Source: Senegalia massiliensis
GTDB taxonomy: Bacteria > Bacillota > Clostridia > Tissierellales > SIT17
Direction: 5' to 3'
NCBI RefSeq assembly: GCF_900626135.1
Contig: NZ_LR130786.1
Location: forward strand, 372,001-436,000
DNA: 64,000 bases
In this document: positions 55,314 to 62,361 of the stretch, piece after piece
Layout of the letters: each line of letters starts with the position of its first letter
Numbering within the stretch: position 1 is the stretch's first letter
Made by a program: the position numbers and the translations under genes
The notes under the pieces: generated by a model
Told to the model about the DNA's origin: nothing
Seen by the model: the letters and a program-made list of their open reading frames with translations, nothing else
The model's database searches: none

Positions 55314-57143
55314 TTATGCCATTTCTTTTTCAACATACTTTTTATATTCAGATAACCCTAATTTTTCTAATGTTTCTTCAGTAGGAACACCTTGTTCATC
55401 CCATCCTCTTACTGAATAATATTCTGGTAATAATTCATCTAACCTATGAACATGACCCTTAGATGGACCATTAGAAATAGGATCTTTTAACAATCTCTTT
55501 GGCAATTTATCTTGTGAGCTATCTATTCCTTCTCTTAAATTAAATAATTTTTCTAAATTCCAAATTCTCTCTCCAGCTTGAAGAAGTGAATCATTGTCAT
55601 AAACATCACCTACAACAGCATTATACATATCTACATAATCAGGAAGTCCGAGTCCAAATGTAGTAAAGACACAAAGTCCAATTGCATCAATTACAGCTGT
55701 TAGATCTAAGAATATTTTAGTATAAGCAGCTTTTCCTTCAATAGAAAATCTATCTAACTTTTCAGGATATCCGAGTATTTCAGGGCTTATCATATATCCT
55801 TTAATATGACATCCCCCTCTATTGTTTACTGCATAAGTCAAACCATGACCTTGAACTCCACGGGGATCATATGCTGCTATTTCTTGTTTTTTAACACTCA
55901 TTGAAATTTCAGGTGCTCCATAATATTCACAAAGTCTAGCTGATCCTTCTGATAGCTTCTTTCCAAATCCTTCTCTTTTACCCATTTTTTCAGTCCAACC
56001 TATTACAGCATCTTTATCTCCCCATTTTAGACTTAATCCATCTTCTGCTATATCCTCATATTTAATATATCCTTTTTCATATAATTCCATAGCTGCTGCA
56101 ATTGTAGCTCCAACTGAAATAGTATCCATTCCATATTCATTACAAAGTTCATTTGATATATTTATAGTTTCTAAATCATATATGTCACAATTTGAACCAA
56201 ATGACCAAAGAGTCTCATATTCAGGCCCACCAATGACTCTACCATCCTTAGTTTTTATAACACGACCACAACCTATAGGACAAGCAAAACATGCTGATTT
56301 TTTCAATAATGGTCCTTCTTTTAAAGATTCACCTGATATTTTATCTGCATCGTCTGTATAAGACTGTTGAAAGTTCTTAACAGGCAATATTCCATTTTCA
56401 TTTATAATATTTACAAGTACAGCACTACCGTAAGTAGGTAGACCATTTCCTGCTACAGGATCTTCTTTTAATGTTTTCACCTTTAACTTAGTGACTTCCT
56501 TAGTTTTGTTTTTATCGTATAAAAGCACTTTTTTAGTTCCATTAGCTACAATAGCTTTTAAATTTTTAGAGCCCATTACAGCACCAACACCACCACGACC
56601 AGCTGCTCTATCTATATCATTCATTACTGAGCCTAAAAGAGATAATTTTTCTCCAGCAGGCCCTATTGCAAGTACTTTTCCCTTTGCTTCTTGATTCAAT
56701 ATTTCAGTAGTTTCAGATAATGTTTTACCCCATATATGATTTGCATCTCTGATTTCAACTGTTTCATCATCTACATATAAATATACTGGTTTTTCAGATT
56801 TCCCCTCAAATATCACTAAATCATATCCAGCTGCCTTAAATTTAGGTCCCCAATGTCCCCCTGAATTTGATATAGCAATAGTACCTGTAAGAGGTGATTT
56901 AGTAATAACCATATACCTACCAGAAGTAGGTAAAGGTGCCCCTGTAAGTCCTCCTGTAGCAATTATAAGTTTATTTTCTTCACTAAATGGATCTATACCA
57001 GCTTCAACTTCATCCATCATAATTTTAACTCCAATACCTCTTGAACCTAAATACTTCTTTGATACTTCAAAATCTAAATTTTCTGTGTTAACTTTTCTAT
57101 TTGTCAAATCTACCCTTAAAAGTTTACCCATATAACCATACAT
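55314..57143 (-). CDS. aor: Aldehyde ferredoxin oxidoreductase (tungsten)
   Basis: A 609-residue AOR-family enzyme oxidising aldehydes to acids with ferredoxin, or the reverse. N-terminal pterin-binding domain has GYMGKLLRVDLT and GGLTGAPLPTSGRY; the [4Fe-4S] cysteines are C285, C288 and C292 (SACFACPIGCG) with the fourth in GLCVFTTFG. ADPRG-like AYDPRGVQGHGL is also typical. Preceded by a sigma-54 promoter and followed by moaD, moeA, moeA-PBP and MOSC, which supply its cofactor. GGAGG site before the ATG. Confidence 0.96.
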   Translation of the reverse strand: MYGYMGKLLRVDLTNRKVNTENLDFEVSKKYLGSRGIGVKIMMDEVEAGIDPFSEENKLIIATGGLTGAPLPTSGRYMVITKSPLTGTIAISNSGGHWGPKFKAAGYDLVIFEGKSEKPVYLYVDDETVEIRDANHIWGKTLSETTEILNQEAKGKVLAIGPAGEKLSLLGSVMNDIDRAAGRGGVGAVMGSKNLKAIVANGTKKVLLYDKNKTKEVTKLKVKTLKEDPVAGNGLPTYGSAVLVNIINENGILPVKNFQQSYTDDADKISGESLKEGPLLKKSACFACPIGCGRVIKTKDGRVIGGPEYETLWSFGSNCDIYDLETINISNELCNEYGMDTISVGATIAAAMELYEKGYIKYEDIAEDGLSLKWGDKDAVIGWTEKMGKREGFGKKLSEGSARLCEYYGAPEISMSVKKQEIAAYDPRGVQGHGLTYAVNNRGGCHIKGYMISPEILGYPEKLDRFSIEGKAAYTKIFLDLTAVIDAIGLCVFTTFGLGLPDYVDMYNAVVGDVYDNDSLLQAGERIWNLEKLFNLREGIDSSQDKLPKRLLKDPISNGPSKGHVHRLDELLPEYYSVRGWDEQGVPTEETLEKLGLSEYKKYVEKEMA

Positions 57144-57171
57144 AAAAATACCTCCTTTTTATATATGATAT

Positions 57172-57188
57172 TGCAAGAATGAAGCCAA
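57172..57188 (-). promoter_or_regulatory. Sigma-54 promoter of the aor operon
   Basis: TTGGCTTCATTCTTGCA on the minus strand: GG, ten bases, GC, a consensus -24/-12 promoter. Start point about 19 bases before the aor ATG. Confidence 0.88.
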
Positions 57189-57235
57189 TTTTAAGAATAG
57201 CTTATATACTATATTACAGAATATTCAATTTATTT

Positions 57236-57277
57236 TTGTTCCAATATGGTATATTTATATATACCATATTGGAACAA
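57236..57277. promoter_or_regulatory. 19-bp perfect inverted repeat, candidate upstream activating site for aor
   Basis: Arms TTGTTCCAATATGGTATAT and its exact complement with a four-base spacer, centred about 95 bp upstream of the predicted sigma-54 start point. No T run follows it in either direction, so it reads as an operator rather than a terminator. It differs from the buk operon palindrome, implying a different activator. Confidence 0.72.
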
Positions 57278-57357
57278 GTGATCCATTATTATATAATACT
57301 CTTATCCGTATAGAATCAGATTCTCTTCCTATTTAACCTTATATCTAATTACAAAAA

Positions 57358-58275
57358 TCAGTTCAATTCACCTCTTAACTTAGGGTTTAGCACATATTTT
57401 AGTATCTTAAATACTGTAGTTATTAAAAAGTAAAGAAAAGCTATCATAATCCCCATTGCCATAACCACTTTGATTTCACCTAACTCATAATTTTTAAACA
57501 TAATATATGCAAGACCTGGATATGCAAACATATACTCTACTACTACAAGAGTGGATATTATAATAGTTGCTATAGCTGAAAATGAATCTAATAAATCCAT
57601 TATTGCGTTTCTAAGTACATGAATATATATTATTCTCCTATTTGAAGCACCTTTGCCTAAAGCCGTTTTAACATAATTTTTTTCAAAATTTTGATCTATT
57701 GAAAGTGATGTTATTCTAGCAATATAACTCATGGGTATAAGAGTTAATGAAAGTATAGGAAGAATCATATGCCTTATTTCACCATATCCTGCTGCTGGTA
57801 CTACTTTTATTCCATTTCTATATAATATTACAGCTAAAAACTGTAATACTAATATCAAAAATACATCTGGCATAGCAAGTATTGTAAGAGTAGATAATGT
57901 TTTTAAATTTGAAGAATATCTCTTTTCTCTTTTGCTATCAAATATTCCTTTAAGTATTCCAAATACTATGGCAAAGAAAAGAGAAAATGAAAGTAAAATT
58001 GCTGAATTTTTAAAGCTTGATTCTACAAAATTAAATATATCTTTATTTGTATTACTAGTTCCAAATGTGCCTGATAAAAGAGTTTCATAATAGTCAAATA
58101 CATTTTTAAGAATTGCTTTAAACTCTATATTTGTTTCAAAGCTTTTTTCTCCTAAAGGAAGTACTATAAAATTATCAGGGGTCAAATTTAATACTGAAAG
58201 TATAAGTGTAAGGGTAACAAACCCTATTATTATATTTAAAAGTATTTTTAATATAAGTTTTTTATTTATATTCAA
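57358..58275 (-). CDS. Oligopeptide ABC transporter permease, DppB-like
   Basis: A 305-residue inner-membrane permease with six to seven segments and the BPD_transp_1 EAA loop, KTALGKGASNRRIIYIHVLRN, in the C-terminal half, ending in LNPKLRGELN. Part of a peptide or nickel-type importer together with the ATPases next to it. It is the last gene of the transporter cluster; there is no partner permease downstream, so its partner is probably the DppC-like fusion at the other end. Overlaps the DppF gene by fourteen bases. Confidence 0.9.
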   Translation of the reverse strand: MNINKKLILKILLNIIIGFVTLTLILSVLNLTPDNFIVLPLGEKSFETNIEFKAILKNVFDYYETLLSGTFGTSNTNKDIFNFVESSFKNSAILLSFSLFFAIVFGILKGIFDSKREKRYSSNLKTLSTLTILAMPDVFLILVLQFLAVILYRNGIKVVPAAGYGEIRHMILPILSLTLIPMSYIARITSLSIDQNFEKNYVKTALGKGASNRRIIYIHVLRNAIMDLLDSFSAIATIIISTLVVVEYMFAYPGLAYIMFKNYELGEIKVVMAMGIMIAFLYFLITTVFKILKYVLNPKLRGELN

Positions 58276-59278
58276 TTTTCTCTCCCCCTTTAGAATTTTC
58301 TATTACTTTTTCATCTAAAAAACAAGCTGATTTATGATTTTCTCCAACTTCTGTAAGTTTTGGTTCTAACTTTTCACATATATCCATTTTATATGGACAG
58401 CGTGTATGAAATACACATCCTGAAGGTGTATTTATAGGACTTGGTATTTCTCCTTTTAATATTATCCTTTTATGCTCTATTTCAGGATCAGGATGTGGAA
58501 ATGCTGATATGAGTGCTTCTGTATATGGATGTTTTGGAGAGTTATATATATCATCTACTTTTCCTATTTCCATTAATTTTCCTAAATACATTACCCCTAC
58601 AGTATTAGATACATGTCTTACTACATTTAAACCATGGGCTATAAATAAATATGTTAAACTATATTCTTTTTGTAAATCTGTAAGTAAATTTAATATTTTT
58701 GATTGAATTGAAACATCTAATGCTGAAACTGGCTCATCACATAGTATAAATTTTGGTCTTGTAGATATAGCTTTAGCTATACCTATTCTCTGCCTTTGAC
58801 CACCACTAAATTCATGAGGGAATTTTTTCATATCTTTTGATGAAAGTCCTACTATATTAAGTAGTCTCTTTACTTCTTTTTCTCTTTCAAATCTAGGTAC
58901 TATATTATGTATTTTAAGTGGTTCTGTTAATATATCTTCTATTATCATCTTTGGGTCTAATGCCCACGATGCATCTTGAAATATTATTTGTAAATCTTTT
59001 CTCATCTTTCTAAATTTAGCTTTAGAATACTTATATATATCTTCACCTTCTACATATACACTACCACTAGTAGGACTTAGCAACCTCAGCATCAAAAGTC
59101 CTGTAGTACTTTTCCCCGATCCACTTTCACCAACTAAACCAAATGTTTCTCCTTTATTTATACCAAAAGAAATCCCATCCACTGCTTTTAATGTTTTTTC
59201 ATTTTTAAATATATTTGAATTATTTATATTAAAATATTTCTTTAAATTCTGAATTTCTATTAATTTTTCATTACTCAT
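58262..59278 (-). CDS. Oligopeptide ABC transporter ATP-binding protein, DppF-like
   Basis: A 338-residue ATPase: Walker A GESGSGKST near residue 48, signature FSGGQRQRIGIAKA, Walker B ILCDEPVSALD, and the C-terminal oligopeptide domain with PYKMDICEKLEP. The start at 59278 (MSNEKLIEI) overlaps the stop of the DppD gene by eight bases with GGAGG upstream. It is nearly identical at the DNA level to the second half of the fused ATPase (60372-61095 region) except for the segment around the N-terminal domain. Confidence 0.94.
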   Translation of the reverse strand: MSNEKLIEIQNLKKYFNINNSNIFKNEKTLKAVDGISFGINKGETFGLVGESGSGKSTTGLLMLRLLSPTSGSVYVEGEDIYKYSKAKFRKMRKDLQIIFQDASWALDPKMIIEDILTEPLKIHNIVPRFEREKEVKRLLNIVGLSSKDMKKFPHEFSGGQRQRIGIAKAISTRPKFILCDEPVSALDVSIQSKILNLLTDLQKEYSLTYLFIAHGLNVVRHVSNTVGVMYLGKLMEIGKVDDIYNSPKHPYTEALISAFPHPDPEIEHKRIILKGEIPSPINTPSGCVFHTRCPYKMDICEKLEPKLTEVGENHKSACFLDEKVIENSKGGEKIEYK

Positions 59279-60254
59279 TATTACTGTCCTCCTCATAATG
59301 CCAACATCTTACAAAATGACCCTTTTTATATTCTAAGAGTTTTGGATTATTATCTATACATTTATCCATACGTCTACCGCACCTTGGATAAAAAGCACAT
59401 CCCTTTTCTTTAGTTTCTAAATCTGGTACATTTCCTTTAATAGTATAAAGTTCTTTTGTAGGATCATTTAATCTTGGTATGCATTTCATAAGAGACACTG
59501 TATATGGATGAAGTGGATTTTTATATAATTCCTTTGTATATGAAATCTCTCGTATCTTTCCACTATACATTACCATTATCCTATCAGCTATATTTGTAAC
59601 TACTCCTAAATCATGTGTTATAAATAATACTGACATATTTAATTCACTTTTTAGACTCTTTATAAGCTCTAATATTTCAGCTTGGATTGTAACATCAAGT
59701 GCTGTAGTAGGTTCATCTGCTATTAAAAGTTTTGGATTACAAATTAGTGCCATGGCAATCATTACCCTTTGTCTCATACCACCACTTAATTCATATGGAT
59801 ATGAATTATATCTCTTTTCAGGTTCTGGTATGTCTACTTTTCTTAAAAGTTCTATAGCTTTACCCTTTGCATCACTACCCTTTATATTAGTATGAATTTT
59901 TAATACTTCTTTTATTTGATAACCTATTTTTAACATAGGATTTAGCGAAGTCATAGGCTCTTGATATATCATGGATATATCTTTTCCTCTTATGTGTTTA
60001 AGTTCTTTATTCTTTTTTTGTAATAAATCTTCTCCTTCAAATATTACTTGTCCATTTACTATTTTACCTGGTGGAATAGGTACTATTCCCATTATAGATT
60101 TAGCAGTTACAGATTTTCCACTACCTGATTCACCTATTAAGGCCACTATTTCACCTTTTTTTATATTAAATGACACATCATCTACTGCATGAATAGTCTT
60201 ATTTTCTAATTTGAAATATGTTGTAAGATTTTTCACTTCAAGCAAATTTTCCAT
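59271..60254 (-). CDS. Oligopeptide ABC transporter ATP-binding protein, DppD-like
   Basis: A 327-residue ATPase with Walker A GESGSGKSVTAKS, signature LSGGMRQRVMIAMA, Walker B LLIADEPTTALD, and the C-terminal CAFYPRCGRRMDKC peptide-binding-partner extension. The DNA from about 59290 to 59935 is nearly identical to the first half of the fused ATPase gene. It begins MENLLEVKNL, the same start as the fusion. Pairs with the DppF-like gene that follows. Confidence 0.94.
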   Translation of the reverse strand: MENLLEVKNLTTYFKLENKTIHAVDDVSFNIKKGEIVALIGESGSGKSVTAKSIMGIVPIPPGKIVNGQVIFEGEDLLQKKNKELKHIRGKDISMIYQEPMTSLNPMLKIGYQIKEVLKIHTNIKGSDAKGKAIELLRKVDIPEPEKRYNSYPYELSGGMRQRVMIAMALICNPKLLIADEPTTALDVTIQAEILELIKSLKSELNMSVLFITHDLGVVTNIADRIMVMYSGKIREISYTKELYKNPLHPYTVSLMKCIPRLNDPTKELYTIKGNVPDLETKEKGCAFYPRCGRRMDKCIDNNPKLLEYKKGHFVRCWHYEEDSNNE

Positions 60255-60368
60255 AATATCGCCCCTTTTCCTATACTTCTTATATTCTATAAAAGGTTTA
60301 ATATTCCTTTTTTATTTAGGTTGTAATTTATTCTTAATATATTTTATTGTTATAACTTATTATAGTAA

Positions 60369-62342
60369 TTACTTTGAGTTTTCTATTACTTTTTCATCTA
60401 AGAAGCAAGCTGATTTATGATTTTCTCCAACTTCTGTAAGTTTTGGTTCTATTTTTTTACATATATCCATTTTATATGGACAGCGTGTACGAAATACACA
60501 TCCTGAAGGTGTATCTATAGGACTTGGTATTTCTCCTTTTAATATTATCCTTTTATGCTCTATTTCAGGATCAGGATGTGGAAATGCTGATATGAGTGCT
60601 TCTGTATATGGATGTTTTGGAGAGTTATATATATCATCTACTTTTCCTATTTCCATTAATTTTCCTAAATACATTACCCCTACAGTATTTGATACATGTC
60701 TTACTACATTTAAGCCATGGGCTATAAATAAATATGTTAAACTATATTCTTTTTGTAAATCTGTAAGTAAATTTAATATTTTTGATTGAATTGAAACATC
60801 TAATGCTGAAACCGGCTCATCACATAGTATAAATTTTGGTCTTGTAGATATGGCTTTAGCTATACCTATTCTCTGCCTTTGACCACCACTAAATTCATGA
60901 GGAAATTTTTTCATATCTTTTGATGAAAGTCCTACTATATTAAGTAGTCTCTTTACTTCTTTTTCTCTTTCAAATCTAGGTACTATATTATGTATTTTAA
61001 GTGGTTCTGTTAATATATCTTCTACTATCATCTTTGGATCTAATGCCCATGATGCATCTTGAAATATTATTTGTAAATCTTTTCTCATCTTTCTAAACTG
61101 TTCTTCATTATATCTATATATTGGATCATTTCCATAAAAAATCTTTCCATTTGTTGGTTTTAATAATCCTAATAATAAATATCCTAAAGTACTTTTCCCA
61201 GAACCACTTTCACCTACTAATCCAAATGTTTCTCCTTCATAAATATCAAAAGATACATTGTTTACTGCTTTAATATATGATTTTTCTTTAGTTATACTTG
61301 GATCCTTTACATTAAAATATTTTTTGAGGTCCTGAATTTTTATCAATGGAGATTTTAATTCTAATTTAATTTCTTTATTATAATAATGCCAGCATCTTAC
61401 AAAATGACCCTTTTTATATTCTAAGAGTTTTGGATTATTATCTATACATTTATCCATACGTCTACCGCACCTTGGATAAAAAGCACATCCCTTTTCTTTA
61501 GTTTCTAAATCTGGTACATTTCCTTTAATAGTATAAAGTTCTTTTGTAGGATCATTTAATCTTGGTATGCATTTCATAAGAGACACTGTATATGGATGAA
61601 GTGGATTTTTATATAATTCCTTTGTATATGAAATCTCTCGTATCTTTCCACTATACATTACCATTATCCTATCAGCTATATTTGTAACTACTCCTAAATC
61701 ATGTGTTATAAATAATACTGACATATTTAATTCACTTTTTAGACTCTTTATAAGCTCTAATATTTCAGCTTGTATTGTAACATCAAGTGCTGTAGTAGGT
61801 TCATCTGCTATTAAAAGTTTTGGATTACAAATTAGTGCCATTGCAATCATTACCCTTTGTCTCATACCACCACTTAATTCATATGGATATGAATTATATC
61901 TCTTTTCAGGTTCTGGTATGTCTACTTTTCTTAAAAGTTCTATAGCCTTTTCCTTTGCATCACTGCCCTTTATATTAGTATGAATTTTCAATACTTCTTT
62001 TATTTGATAACCTATTTTTAGTCGAGGATTAAGAGATTTTAATGGTTCTTGGTATATCATAGATATGTCTCTTCCTCTTATATCTTGTATTTCTTCTTTG
62101 CTTTTGGTTAATAAATCTTTACTTTCAAAAATTATTTTGCCACCTTTTATTTTTCCAAATGGTCTAGGTATTATATTCATTATAGATTTAGCAGTTACAG
62201 ATTTCCCACTACCTGATTCACCTATTAAAGCCACTATTTCACCTTTTTTTATATTAAATGACACATCATCTACTGCATAAATAGTTTTATCTTCTAATTC
62301 AAAATATGTTCTAAGATTTTCTACTTTTAATAAGTTTTCCAT
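60369..62342 (-). CDS. Fused DppD-DppF ATP-binding protein of a peptide ABC transporter
   Basis: A 657-residue protein with two complete ATPase domains. Half one (about 1-320) has GESGSGKSVTAKS, LSGGMRQRVMIA and CAFYPRCGRR; half two (about 340-657) has GESGSGKSTLGY, FSGGQRQRIG and CVFRTRCPYKMD. At the junction, where the separate DppD ends in HYEEDSNNE, this gene continues HYYNKEIKLELKSPL into the second ATPase. The ATG at 62342 follows GGGGGAAAATCAA. Directly downstream of the permease fusion, so it powers that transporter. Confidence 0.93.
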   Translation of the reverse strand: MENLLKVENLRTYFELEDKTIYAVDDVSFNIKKGEIVALIGESGSGKSVTAKSIMNIIPRPFGKIKGGKIIFESKDLLTKSKEEIQDIRGRDISMIYQEPLKSLNPRLKIGYQIKEVLKIHTNIKGSDAKEKAIELLRKVDIPEPEKRYNSYPYELSGGMRQRVMIAMALICNPKLLIADEPTTALDVTIQAEILELIKSLKSELNMSVLFITHDLGVVTNIADRIMVMYSGKIREISYTKELYKNPLHPYTVSLMKCIPRLNDPTKELYTIKGNVPDLETKEKGCAFYPRCGRRMDKCIDNNPKLLEYKKGHFVRCWHYYNKEIKLELKSPLIKIQDLKKYFNVKDPSITKEKSYIKAVNNVSFDIYEGETFGLVGESGSGKSTLGYLLLGLLKPTNGKIFYGNDPIYRYNEEQFRKMRKDLQIIFQDASWALDPKMIVEDILTEPLKIHNIVPRFEREKEVKRLLNIVGLSSKDMKKFPHEFSGGQRQRIGIAKAISTRPKFILCDEPVSALDVSIQSKILNLLTDLQKEYSLTYLFIAHGLNVVRHVSNTVGVMYLGKLMEIGKVDDIYNSPKHPYTEALISAFPHPDPEIEHKRIILKGEIPSPIDTPSGCVFRTRCPYKMDICKKIEPKLTEVGENHKSACFLDEKVIENSK

Positions 62343-62361
62343 TTGATTTTCCCCCATGCAA

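Larger units (their letters stand above)
58286..62342. repeat. Tandem duplication of the DppD-DppF ATPase module
   Basis: Two copies of a roughly 2-kb unit. Blocks 58286-58990 and 60372-61095, and 59290-59935 and 61377-62015, are nearly identical; the parts between differ clearly (for example TSGSVYVEGEDIY against TNGKIFYGNDPIY). The first copy in transcription order is fused into one gene, the second is two genes. The alternating identity suggests duplication followed by gene conversion. Confidence 0.85.

Noticed and set aside
57236-57277. Palindrome as terminator after the peptide transporter genes
   Set aside because: Bases after the hairpin are A-rich, not T-rich, on the minus strand, so intrinsic termination is unlikely.
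60592-60789. Plus-strand frames inside the ATPase genes, present twice
   Set aside because: They recur only because the ATPase DNA is duplicated; they are antisense to well-conserved domains.
58286-62342. Insertion-sequence or transposon origin of the large repeats
   Set aside because: No transposase, terminal inverted repeats or target-site duplications; the repeats are coding ATPase modules.
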